Assembly: GCF_010015585.1 (NCBI RefSeq) | Contig: NW_022985070.1 | Coordinates: 1,138,524 to 1,202,523 of the forward strand | From: Eremomyces bilateralis CBS 781.70 | Taxonomy: Eukaryota; Ascomycota; Dothideomycetes; Eremomycetales; Eremomycetaceae | Length of the DNA: 64,000 nt | Direction of reading: 5' to 3' | Shown here: positions 33,936 to 44,376 of the stretch, piece after piece | Position numbering within the stretch: the stretch's first letter is position 1 | How the letters are laid out: the number at the start of each line of letters is the position of its first letter | The notes under the pieces: model-generated | What the model saw: only the letters and a program-made list of their open reading frames with translations | Databases searched by the model: none | What the model was told of the DNA's origin: nothing | Translations under genes and position numbers: made by a program

Positions 33936-36900
33936 ATGGTTGGCCGATTTCTCTAGGGGCTCATCTTATACAGCTGCACTTCATCTGCAATCTGCATAAC
34001 AAACAGCCTAAGAACAACAGTTTGAGGTAAGGTAAGGTACCTACTTAGTTACCTGCTAGTTACCTGCTAACTTAGTTATCATATCTAAATCCTAATACAT
34101 ATTCCTTCCTTAGAGAATATCGTCAATATTCATTCTGCCACAATTCTGTTTTGGTTTCATTGTTATTATGGTCCGCCGATCGGGTGCCTCTGTTGCTCCC
34201 GTCGGATCCCTCCATACCCTCGCTCTCACTCGCTCCATAACACTTCTCAACCGGTTCTTTGCTTAATTACACTTCATTTCCCATTCCCAGCCCAGAGATG
34301 CCTCCAATTTATCCAATCTCCAATTTCCATTTCCCAGCCCAATCGTCCAGCTCGCCCAGCTTAATTCTGAATTCCACGTCCTGGCCATGAGAAGGGATCG
34401 CCCTCCAAATCAGATCCATGGGGATCGTGTTGCACAGGGCAATCAACCGATCCCCATCTGTCCCGACACATCCCACTTTGCATGGGAGGATGGAGGGTGA
34501 TTTACGGAAGATGATGTACCTATCCGCTCGGCGTCTATCGCTTCCCTTCTCTCTTTACTTTCTCAAGTCAACAGATGGGATCGTGGAAATGATACCCGAC
34601 AACACGCCCGAATTGATTCCACCTTTGCACTTCCTACATGGTGGATTGGCCCTTACATCAGGATCAGGCCTGGGTGGCGGCAATGACACCAGCTACATAA
34701 TAGCGTGCCTGACTGACGGGTTAGTCTCTGTTCGTAGCCGACACGTACAAATGCACAAAGGTAGGCTATCATCACCATCATCTCCGTTCCCTTCAGTCGT
34801 GGGACAGTTGGAGTGTTGGACGGTTAGACGGTTAGAGCGGATCGGAGCACCAAATTGGTTCATCTCGGCATCTCGCCAACGCCAACTGGTGACCGGGTTT
34901 CCGCTGACAACCGACAAGCGGTCGACAACACCCATCCATCTGTCGCAGATTCGCAGTCCACCTAAGTCTCAATGTGGGACACGTCCGTTGTCGATCTCCG
35001 CTCCGCTTCAGCCTTCTTTCTTCCCGACATGGGCGACTTGAGAGTTGAGACATCTCTCCCGCTCGCTCTCCGTGGCCTCGGTTTTGGTTTCGAGTGGCAA
35101 CTTTCAACTCACGAAATAGATGATTATCGATCCAAGTAGTACCCATCTGCACGGCTGTGTGTGGTGTTAGGTGATTTCTCCCACGGATATCCCTCAAGAT
35201 TCATCACCATCAGGCCTCAGAGTTCAGACCGCTCCACTCCATCCTCCCACCCTTAATCCATTCCATGGAAACCATGCCAAATTGCCAATTGCCCCAAATG
35301 CCAACACGCACACAAGCACAGTCGCATAAATTGTCCGACTCCCTGTCCCTGCATGCCCAGAGCCCCAGAGACCAGGAAAGCAAGGGCATCCCCAGGCGGT
35401 GCCCCCGCGTGGGCCATGTCCGAATTCCGATATCCCGCATCCAGTGGTCCATCTCCCGTCAAACGTCGCAGATTGCTCGACTCCAATCAACTGCCTTTTG
35501 ACACTAATTAATTATCTGGGCGTAGGCAGCTGGATTCTGGAAACAGTCCCATGTCCAAAATTGCCACACTGACCATCGAGAATGGGACATCGACATTTAG
35601 TCCTTGTTTCAAGAGCGATCTGTACTCTGTCTGTCCTCTGTAAATAAATCAGATTGCGGTCGAGTTCCTAAAGGCTGATTGCCAATGTTGCCAAGGAGGG
35701 GTTTCATCAGCCACGATGCATCTTATTGGTCCCCTTGGAGATTACCTTCCCACTAAACCTCACACTATCCCCTTTTCTCTCTAGTCCTCATCACTCCCAT
35801 GCAACCATGGAACGCACATCACAACTAAACACGCCTCTTGTTCCTCTCAGAGACAGCAGACTAACCTTGATCGGTTATCCTCATGCAATCATCTGCCAGC
35901 TGCCCTCGTTCGCCAGTTCGCCAGTCACCACGCTCTGCCATCCACTACTACCCGACAAGTTAGCGCGTCGACGAATACGGTCGCCACGTCCCCACTAGCG
36001 CTGACGAAACAACCACATCAGGCATTCGAGGATTGCGGAGACGGGAGCAGGAGGACCTGAAAATCGAAACTTGCGTCCGACCCCCACGTCTGATTGGTTG
36101 CGCGTTATCGATGTTCAAACAAAGAATGCATGATCGCGGCTTTCGACTTTCAAGACTCGAGGATCAAGAATCGAGACCGTGGTTTGGTGGTCGAAGGAAT
36201 GAAGGGGGAACATCAGCCATCACGCGTCGAGCACGCTTCCTGCCCGCATATCTGTCGGACATATGATCGTCCTATCATAATGGATACAGCCGTGTCGGAG
36301 ATCATGCAGAAGCCTCCTGCACGCGGGGAAGAAATTTTCCTTGCACGATGGGATACCGCAGGGCGATTCTGCAATGGATGGTTGATACAGATTCATGCAC
36401 TGAACGTCCAAACCAGGCAGGTATGCTGGGGATACGACCAGTTACTACCAGACATAACCAATAACGGTTCGAGAACAACTGCCCAGCGCGCCTTGAAGAT
36501 TTCGATGAAAATGGTGGATTCTAATTTCTGGACTCCAGATACTGGAGCATGGAGGACATGGCATGGCTGACTGACACTTCGGAGATCTCGCTGCACTTGG
36601 AAAGCCACGACTCTCGATCATGTCGTTCCACGATTCCTTCCGGCATTCCCGATGGACCCTCATCAGTCATCAGGTGTTGGCTTTCTTCTTGTTCCACCTC
36701 GATACGTACTAATTACCTAGGTCCCAACTAGTTAGGACGTCGTGTTCTAAGCTCTCAACTTCCACTCGACCAGATTCTTTTTCGTTGGCATTCGAATTCG
36801 AAATCGGCTTTCCTCCCGTCGATCCATCATCCATATGATTCATGTTAATTGGTGTGGATGCCATCTACCCCGCTAATATCCCGGATTCATAATGTTTCCA

Positions 36901-37676
36901 CTTCTTCTCTCCTCAGACCTCAACTCAGGACTCAAGGCTCAAGTGACAAGTCAAGTCATGGGAAATCATTGGAGATCCTGATATCCTCGTTTTGGATGGT
37001 GATGAGCGCCACCACGTCAGCTACCTTGCATGCGAGGGTTGGAACCATTGGTGGCGTCTGCCTGGGCCGATCAGTTTCGGCCGGTCCGACGTCCTAGGTT
37101 GTGGGCGTCCAATCTGGAGATGATTTTGGCTGTGATCTGACCAAGGAAGTCGGTAGTACTAGGTAAGTATTCTCGGGCTGGGAGAAGATTCTAAGGTACA
37201 GATATATCCTTCCTTGCATTACAAAACGCGAAGCACGAAGTGGGATCCCACCGCTATCCATAGGAGAGAGGAAAAGCGTTGTGATGAGATTATCAATAGA
37301 AAGGACATATCTCCTCTTCGGTATCAACAAAGTGACCCCTATGGAGTAGACTATCGAATTTGCTTTTGAGGTATAGATAAATTCTGGATGAGGATCGCGC
37401 CGCTCCATGGCATTCGTTTCTTGATATCGATGGCACCAGATAAATCATAAGCAAAGGACAGCCTGAGCAAGGCTGCGCTTCAGGTTCTACATAGTATCTC
37501 TTACCAATGCTAAGGCCATCATCAATCTGAGGCGTCTTTCATGGCTGCTGGATAAACCGCGCTCTATTCCTCCTAGGTCTATCGCTATCTATTCACCCAG
37601 CACGGGATATTCCCCCACAGAAAAGGGCCGCTCCAGTAATACAGACTGTAAAGTGTTCTCGAAGGAGTCAAATCGC

Positions 37677-39092
37677 TCAAATGTCAAACGCGCCGACAAA
37701 GTGCCCAACGACAACTTTGCCTTCGTCGAATCGAGGCTTCGGCATTCGCACGATGATCGCCGCGTGTGTGTGATGGACCTTGTGGATGTAGACGGGGTAC
37801 TTTTCCCAACCCAGCTCGTCCAACGCGCGAATCATTTCAAATTGGCCTGCGGTGAGCGCCAGAGTAGGGAATTCCGCGTACGGCGCCTTGACCTTGTTCT
37901 TTTCCTTCCCGTTCGCCTGTCCGCTCCCTCCGTCCTCGTGTCCGGCACGGGTGGTTTGTGAGTCAGTGGCATGCTCCTCCTCGAGGTACTCTTCCGCCTG
38001 CGCACTGTTCATGTTCTCGTAGACTTCCTCGGCGGCGCGTCGGACGTTCCGGACTAGCAGCGGGACTTTATATAGGCGAGTCTGTATGCCCGTCTGCCCG
38101 GATTCGTGGAGCCGGATCCGTTGACCGCTCTTGACTGTCTGATATCCCGAGTTGAGGAGGAAGAACACCGTTGCTAGGGGTAGGATGAGGGTGAAGAATG
38201 CAATCAGTGGAATCGCATGAATCGCCCTTCTCGCTCTTGTCGTGATCCACTCCCAGAGTGGGACCGACTGCTCCTCCGCTTTCAATGTGATCGGCTTGCT
38301 CGCATCGATTAAATTCGGCTCATACCCCTTCAAATAGCTGAAGTTCAAATCATGTAACCCCACGAACGGATCTGTCTTCGTGATCGCCGTGGTATAGTAC
38401 ACCGCGCTCCGATCGTTCAGGATGTTCGTATACAAGCTCCGTCTCTTGAACCGCCCCAATGCCTCCATAAACACGCCCTCCTTCTGCGCCAGCACCTCCA
38501 ACAACGGCTTCCCCGTGTCCCGAAACTCATCGATTAGAAACAGCTGCCGCCCGGACATCGATAGTGTCCGCGCCCCCACCACGTTCCACACCTGGTTATG
38601 CCATCCCTTCAACGGCGTCCGCACGCCCAGATGCGGCGACGCGAACGTCACGAAGTTGATCGGCTCCAGTTTCCCTTCCGCGAACCACCCCTGATGGTAC
38701 AGCAACCCGATCGCATACCGCGCCACCAGCCCGCCCAGCGAGTACCCCACAACGCTCAGCTTGCGGATCGGCCGGCCCTCTGACGCGAGCGCGGCCAGCG
38801 TCTCCTCGATCTCATGCGCGACGCGCTCGCCGCCTAGCTCGATGCCGTCGTAGGTGAAGGCGCCGACATTGCGGGCGCAGTTGAGGATGTGGAGGCGGGA
38901 GGGAGGGAAAGCGTCGCGGAGGGTGTCGTGGACGTAGGCGAGGTGTTTCGGGTTGCCCCAGAGGCTAGCGATAAAGGTCAGGTCGGAAATGCGGGCGTAA
39001 AGGCATTTGGGTTATCGCGCAACATCTACGTACCCGTGGACCAAAACACATAGGTGGTCCGGTTCTGCCGAGAATGGCGACTCCGTCCCCAT
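37677..39092 (-). CDS. Rog1-type DUF676 serine lipase/esterase
   Basis: Exons are 39092-39034 and 38964-37677 (69-nt intron, GTACGT donor, GCTAG acceptor), giving 448 residues. The start MGTESPFSAEPDHLCVLVHGLWGNPKHLAYVH gives the oxyanion-type HG motif. The nucleophile elbow is VVGYSLGGLVARYAIG, followed by FASPHLGVRTPLKGW. A hydrophobic segment (IHAIPLIAFFTLILPLATVFFLL) may anchor it to a membrane. A catalytic His could lie in KVHHTHAAIIV or GHFVG near the C-terminus. Yeast Rog1 is a monoacylglycerol lipase, and related proteins act on lipid droplets. The exact substrate here is not readable from sequence. Confidence 0.9.
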
Positions 39093-40019
39093 CTTCGGAG
39101 TATGACAGTCGCCGTACACGAGAGTCGAGAGTTATCTAAAGAATGGCAGGATTTACAACGGTTACCAGGTGGATATGACCATCTCGACAGAAGATGAATA
39201 CGAATAGTTTGAGGATTCAGAGGGAAGTGACTAGTAGTGGCCTTGAAGTAGGTAATATATATTACATGTGATGGTCAGGAGTGGATGGCGGGACTTGTGA
39301 ATTGATAGCCCGGAAACGGAGTTCATCAGGCATCAGATCTCCCGTAAAATGACGCGTTGGCTACAAGGGGCATCGCCGGTGGGATTTGTGGACTGCGGCT
39401 GCTGCCGAGTGGTGAATCGAATTATGGAAATCAATTTGTTGTCCCGATCCCCGAGCGGCTGTTACTACGTACTACAACACCACCTCTCTTCTGGTTCTGT
39501 TAATACTACTACTATTCCGTACATACTGTCAGGTTCTTTATCAAGGTCCGGATCAGGGTATTGACTCTTTATGATCAGACAATAAGGTTGCTAGGAACAT
39601 CCCGAAATGAAAGTGTGCACGGCCACGTCTGATATCCATTTTCGGAACCCTTCTTCAGTTCTTCTCTCTTGAATCTCGATATATTATCGATCCTAGTCTG
39701 GATTGAATATCGCTGGTCCTAATCTTTCATCTTCCCCAGATCCCGAGTCAGGCACAGTGGGCCAGAATGTCATAATGTCATGAAACGATTGCAGATATTA
39801 CCCCGTCAAAGAAACCTATCTCATTCCAACGCCAGCCTTCTTTGTTCATTGTTTGCTACCTCTGCACTCGACGACCTTCTTAGTGATCTCGCACCACACC
39901 ATACAGTTCGAGGGCTAAGCGTCTGAAACGCAATATTCTTTCGAGATTCACTTCTCGAAAGTTCGCCCTAGAATCCGCGATGAGAGGCTTAAGCGCCGAT
40001 TCATCGATCAAAATTCACA
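39093..40019. other. Divergent promoter region
   Basis: This separates the divergent DUF676 lipase and rex3. No gene is seen. The last 200 bp are a T/C-rich leader of rex3. Confidence 0.5.
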
Positions 40020-42047
40020 ATGTTTGCTCCAAAAGGGCTCTTCAGAAATATCCCTTGCCCGCGGCTCGAGGAATGCCAGCTATTGAATTGCCTATTCTCT
40101 CATGATAACCAAACGGTCGATTCCAACGAGCAATCCATTTCCTTCGCGACCAGGTCGAAGGCAAAAGTCGATCAGGATGGATCCTCAGTTACAGCTGAAC
40201 CGGATAGGAAGAGGAGGAGGCTTTCATCGGACGAAGGGGTCTCCGTCCCTGTTGATGATCTATCGACGATGGAGAGGCTAGTCCTACAGGCTCGAACCGG
40301 CGAAAACATAACGACACCAGCGCCCGAGGCGCCCGAGAAGTCAGAGAAGTCAGAGAATAGCGATTCAACCTCCTCCCTACTCGGCTCGAAGACCTCTATA
40401 GCGGATGCTAAACCAAAGGATAAAAGAGCGGCGATCCCCAGGCGAATATCCCGAGGAATCTCTCCTCCGCCATTGAAACGCCCATCCGGTTCCACAGCCA
40501 CATCAGTTCCGCCCAAACCGGCAGCTAAACCAACCTCTAAGCCCGTCGTTTGGGAGCCGCTGAATCCTCGTCTGGTGCAGAAAGATCCTGTTGGTCACGG
40601 GAGGCGTTTTCTGCTCCTCAAAAGCCTCTATCAAGCAATGAAACGTTTGAATGACGAAGCTGCAAACGTCCCCGAAACAAAGCTGAAAAAGTTACTCCTC
40701 CATGAAGGGCAGTTGACCAAAATGGCTCTTGACGAGGAGGAGAAACTCGTTCATGAAGGTGGCTCTGTATACGAAAATCTGGTCAGGCAGCGGCTCTTCG
40801 CATACAAGAAGATGAAAGTTACGGAGTGGTTGGAAATTCTTGAGGCGCAAAGAAGGCCGAGAGAATCGGAAACGAAAACCGAGAAACCAATCGAGACAGG
40901 TCTTGAGCCACACCAGGAAGTCTCCATGGTATCCCGCTTCAAAGCTGATCAAGAGAGTCTCGAAAAACACGGGTATGTCGCCCGACCTCCGACGGCCGCA
41001 GAGGTCCAAGCCGCACGAGAAGGAGAAATGGACGCGAAAGGCTGGGAAGAGTGCGATCGATGCAAAACTCGCTTCCAAGTCTTCCCCGACCGGCGCGATG
41101 ACGGCGCCCTCACCAGCGGTGGAACATGCGTGTACCATTGGGGCAAGCGACGATTTCCCAAACGAGAAAAGACCGACGCGACTACCGGCACGAAGCCGAC
41201 ATTGTTCGAGTGCTGCAATGAGCCGATCGGTTCGGATGGTTGCACGACGCACCCGACACATGTCTTCAAGGTCTCTGAGGTGAAGCGATTGGCGGTCGTT
41301 CACCCGTTCGAACCCACTCCCGATAACCCCGAGATCCCGTCGTCGACAGCGCTGGCGTTCGATTGTGAGATGGGATATACCACTAAAGGGATGGAACTGA
41401 TCCGCCTCTCTGCCGCCTCCTGGCCCGAAGGCAAATCCGTCCTTGACGTCCTCGTCAAGCCGTTCGGCGCCATCCTCGACTTTAACACGCGCTTCTCCGG
41501 CGTGACCCTGGAGCAATTCAACTCGGCCAAGCCGCTCATCCTCAACAACTCCCAAGTTCCCCCCGGAACCGACATCGCCGGCACCAATAGCTACCTCCAC
41601 ATCGTCTCCAGCCCATCCACAGCCCGTTCCCTATTCCTCACCCTCATCTCCCCTACCACCCCCCTCATTGGCCACGCGCTCGAAAACGACCTCAATGCCC
41701 TCCGCCTCGTCCACCCCACGATCATCGACACCGTCCTCCTCTTCCCGCACCCGCACGGCCTTCCCATCCGCCACGGCCTCAAGAACCTCGCGCGGGAGTG
41801 GCTGCGCCGGAACATCCAGGCGGGCGGGGCGGATGGACACGATAGTCTGGAAGATGCGCGGGCGGCGGGCGACTTGGTGCGACTGAAGATTGCGAGGGAA
41901 TGGAGGAAGTTGAAGGCGGAGGGGTGGAGGGCGGAGGAGGGGAAATTCGTGGGGCCGGATGCCAAGAAAGGGGTGCCGTCGGGGGAGTTGCCGCCTTATG
42001 AGGAACCTTCGGGTGCGTCGAATAGGAAAAGGAAGAGCAGTTATTAG
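40020..42047 (+). CDS. rex3: RNA exonuclease Rex3 (DEDDh family)
   Basis: A single exon of 675 residues starts in a good context (CACAATG). The N-terminus has a Cys/His cluster CPRLEECQLLNCLFSH, then a disordered SP-rich linker and a helical region. A second Cys/His module (CDRCKTRF, CVYHWGK, FECCNEP, CTTHPTHVFK) precedes the exonuclease fold: ExoI LAFDCEMGYT (about 446), ExoII PLIGHALENDLNAL (about 551) and ExoIII HDSLEDARAAGDL (about 607). These supply the four acidic residues and the His of DEDDh 3'-5' exonucleases. Rex3 in yeast matures RNase MRP RNA and autoregulates RTR1 mRNA decay. It is probably nuclear. Confidence 0.92.
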   Translation: MFAPKGLFRNIPCPRLEECQLLNCLFSHDNQTVDSNEQSISFATRSKAKVDQDGSSVTAEPDRKRRRLSSDEGVSVPVDDLSTMERLVLQARTGENITTPAPEAPEKSEKSENSDSTSSLLGSKTSIADAKPKDKRAAIPRRISRGISPPPLKRPSGSTATSVPPKPAAKPTSKPVVWEPLNPRLVQKDPVGHGRRFLLLKSLYQAMKRLNDEAANVPETKLKKLLLHEGQLTKMALDEEEKLVHEGGSVYENLVRQRLFAYKKMKVTEWLEILEAQRRPRESETKTEKPIETGLEPHQEVSMVSRFKADQESLEKHGYVARPPTAAEVQAAREGEMDAKGWEECDRCKTRFQVFPDRRDDGALTSGGTCVYHWGKRRFPKREKTDATTGTKPTLFECCNEPIGSDGCTTHPTHVFKVSEVKRLAVVHPFEPTPDNPEIPSSTALAFDCEMGYTTKGMELIRLSAASWPEGKSVLDVLVKPFGAILDFNTRFSGVTLEQFNSAKPLILNNSQVPPGTDIAGTNSYLHIVSSPSTARSLFLTLISPTTPLIGHALENDLNALRLVHPTIIDTVLLFPHPHGLPIRHGLKNLAREWLRRNIQAGGADGHDSLEDARAAGDLVRLKIAREWRKLKAEGWRAEEGKFVGPDAKKGVPSGELPPYEEPSGASNRKRKSSY

Positions 42048-42316
42048 GCACTACGTATGAGCTATCGAACATTTCTCGGAAAGGCGAATCCTGCAACGTA
42101 CTAATTGATCATAACTTGTTAACTTCGCCGTCGCTGTCTTGCTGATGATCCCAGATATCCGTAAACCCAATTTTTTGGCCATTGCCATTATATTCGCCCT
42201 GAACCATTTAAACTCTCACTCCATATTCGCGTCGCTATTTGATACACAGCACTAAGTCTTGATCCCTTCCGAAAAGACATTGACGATGCCAGCAAAGGGC
42301 TCAATTAGCATACCCC
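42048..42316. other. Convergent 3' flanks
   Basis: This short gap holds the 3' ends of rex3 and the PARP-type zinc-finger gene. Confidence 0.5.
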
Positions 42317-43655
42317 TCATGTCGTCTTCTTCTTGCGTCCACGCTTGTTCTGCTTTGGCGCCTCAACATCAGCAGCGGCAAGGTCAGCGTCCGCCTCCGC
42401 CTCCGCGGGAGGGTCTGACTTCTTGGGTCGTCCTCGCTTCCTCTTGGGCGCTTCGATCTCGTCAGCGGTAGGTTCCGCAGCGGCAGTAGCAGAGACCTTT
42501 CGTCGTGATCGTTTCGCGGGCGCGGCTTTAGGTTCTTCTGCGCTGGCGGAAACCGCAGCCTTTCGGCCACGCTTTTTGGGTGCCTCGGTTTCAACAGCCG
42601 GCTTCTTTTCGACGGTCTCTTCCTTCTTGACGCGCTTGCGAGAGGGCTTTGGCTGAGCCTCCACGTCAGCGTCGGTGGTGTCCTCTTCCTTCTTGATACG
42701 CTTGCGAGAGGCCTTGGGCTGAGCTTGCACGTCAGCGTCGGCGGTGTCCTCTTCCTTCTTGATACGCTTGCGCGAGGCCTTCGGCTGAGCTTCCACCTCA
42801 GCATCGGCATCTGCCTCTTCCTTCTTGACGCGCTTGCGGGATTTCTTGGGCTTCTCTTCAGCAGGGGCATCTTCGTCCTCAACAGACTTGGCAGCCCGCT
42901 TTCTGCCTTTGTTGGCCACGGGCTTGTCATCGTTGCCAGCCTCTGCTGCAGCTTTTGTTTGAGCCCGCTTGGGTTTTTTCTTCGTGGGACTCTCGCTATC
43001 GCTGTCATCTTTCTCGTTTTCGTCTTCTTCCACCTTGGAGGTAGGGCGGCGTCGGACTCGGAATCCCGACTTGCCGGGGCGATTACACTCGAGGTCCTGC
43101 GGAGAGGGATCAACAAGGTATCCATCTTTCTATAGATGGTAAAACCTACTCCTCGCCAATCTTCATCATCAACGTGCCCTTGCTCGAGAGCCTTTCGAGC
43201 CTTGGCTTGAAGTTCGGCCGGGAGCTCGTCGTAGCCATCCAGTAGATCGAAATCATCGTCAATATCGCTTTTCAAATTCGCAATCTGCTTGGGTGTAACG
43301 CAGCCCCTTGAAAGGTAAGCATTTGTGCGGACAAAGTAGCGAGGGAACTCACCAATGACGCCAGCTCCAGCCTCCACGTTCAAGGGCGGCATATTCGACC
43401 CAGGAGCCGAACCTCAGCTCGCCTTTCACGAGCTTGACCTTTGCAGCCTTGCATTCGGTGTTTTTGCAGACTGCCCGACCAGTCGTGGACTCCTCTGTTG
43501 AATATACGAATTAGCCACAGCATCAAGCTGAAAAGGAAAGCGGGACAAAGATAATGAGCGACATCTTGATTGAAATAAGTTAAAAGATACATCGTCGCAT
43601 TATTCTAGTTAAAACTGATAGAAGTGGAAAATATCTTACCAAGTCGGTACGGCAT
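42317..43655 (-). CDS. PARP-type zinc-finger protein with AT-hook, no PARP domain
   Basis: Exons are 43655-43640, 43494-43353, 43306-43150 and 43096-42317, giving 364 residues. The start MPYRLEESTTGRAVC leads into a PARP-type zinc finger with ligands Cys15, Cys20, His52 and Cys55 (CKNTEC, then WRHWGC) and the core KGELRFGSWVEY. Such fingers recognise DNA breaks or ends. The rest is lysine-rich with four imperfect copies of a 22-residue repeat (RKRIKKEED, DADV, QAQPKAS), several KKxK nuclear signals and an AT-hook KRKRGRPKKS. No ADP-ribosyltransferase domain follows, so it may bind damaged or AT-rich DNA without catalysis. The function is inferred from the finger alone. Confidence 0.9.
42621..42840 (-). 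repeat. 66-bp tandem coding repeat (three full units plus a partial fourth)
   Basis: Units start at 42621, 42687, 42753 and 42819, exactly 66 bp apart, with scattered substitutions. They encode the Lys-rich 22-residue repeat of the zinc-finger protein, so unit changes keep the frame. Confidence 0.9.
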
Positions 43656-43938
43656 TGTGAGCTTGTTGGGTGAGCGTCAGACCACTCCGGAGCTTTGATA
43701 TCTTATGTACGATATACGGGATTGAAGGAGGGATAGAGTTAATTGAATCAATGGGAGATTAAGAGATAGCGCAATGAGAGCGCTGCTGGATGATATATTT
43801 AGTGGGATTCGATTTGAAGTTTGAAGTGAGTAGAATGTATATGCAGGATAGAGGTGATGATCGCAAATTCGCCAATTGGCAGTGGTGTCTGAATCAGTGA
43901 CGACACGCGTGTCCTAGACCCATAATTAAGACACGTCT

Positions 43939-43989
43939 CACGTGTCGAACCCTGCACGTGTGGCTCGTTATGTGGCGCGTGTGCACGTG
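43939..43989. promoter_or_regulatory. Three CACGTG E-boxes in 51 bp
   Basis: CACGTG occurs at 43939-43944, 43955-43960 and 43984-43989, between the divergent zinc-finger gene and the mitochondrial-protein gene. CACGTG is the bHLH (Cbf1-type) site in fungi. Which gene it controls cannot be read. Confidence 0.5.
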
Positions 43990-44025
43990 ACTCAGCCCTG
44001 TCACTGGGTCTGATTAGTCATCATT

Positions 44026-44304
44026 TCATTTCCAGAACTGCAAAACATCTTGTCGAAATAAAGTCGAACCTAAAATTTCCAGCGCCGCTGTTGGATTATA
44101 TACACTATCAACCCCAACGCCGACCTCCTTCTTTCCCTTTCTCTTGAATAGAGCGAAGAAATCAGATGTTATCAGAGGTCCTTCTGCAGCGGGAGTGCCT
44201 ATTTGCCGGGCTACGGGTGAAGGTTGCTCAAACCTCCGACCCAGTATGCTACTCATCACGATTTTGATATATCCCGGATAGATATTGCGAAACCCTTCCT
44301 CCAA
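44026..44304 (-). CDS. Possible small basic protein
   Basis: A minus-strand frame of 92 codons (or 77 from the internal MSSILGRRFEQPSPV) ends ALEILGSTLFRQDVLQFWK. It reads like protein (RKGKKEVGVGVDSVYNPTAALE) but matches no family I recognise. It lies head-to-head only 72 bp from the next gene's ATG. It could be chance. Confidence 0.25.
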   Translation of the reverse strand: MEEGFRNIYPGYIKIVMSSILGRRFEQPSPVARQIGTPAAEGPLITSDFFALFKRKGKKEVGVGVDSVYNPTAALEILGSTLFRQDVLQFWK

Positions 44305-44376
44305 TCCGCTGTCACATACGACGTCCCTCGATTCCCACTCATGCGACTCCCCTAGTCGGCCGGCTTCGAATCTCTT

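Larger units (their letters stand above)
32996..37676. other. Gene-poor 4.7-kb intergenic region
   Basis: This lies upstream of the 1061-residue gene and downstream of the DUF676 gene. The part next to 32995 is a purine-rich (pyrimidine on the gene strand) leader with a G-run at about 33537-33546. It contains a 14-bp tandem repeat (33697-33738) and four ATTGGCGG boxes (33819-33935). Frames such as 34418-35041 + (207 codons) and 36094-36570 + have no domain, no splice partner and no codon pattern that I trust. Confidence 0.45.

Noticed and set aside
34418-35041. 207-codon plus-strand frame in the gene desert
   Set aside because: No domain, mixed composition, overlapping frames on the other strand, and no splice-linked partners.
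40692-41600. 302-codon minus-strand frame over rex3
   Set aside because: Antisense shadow of the exonuclease gene, no domain.
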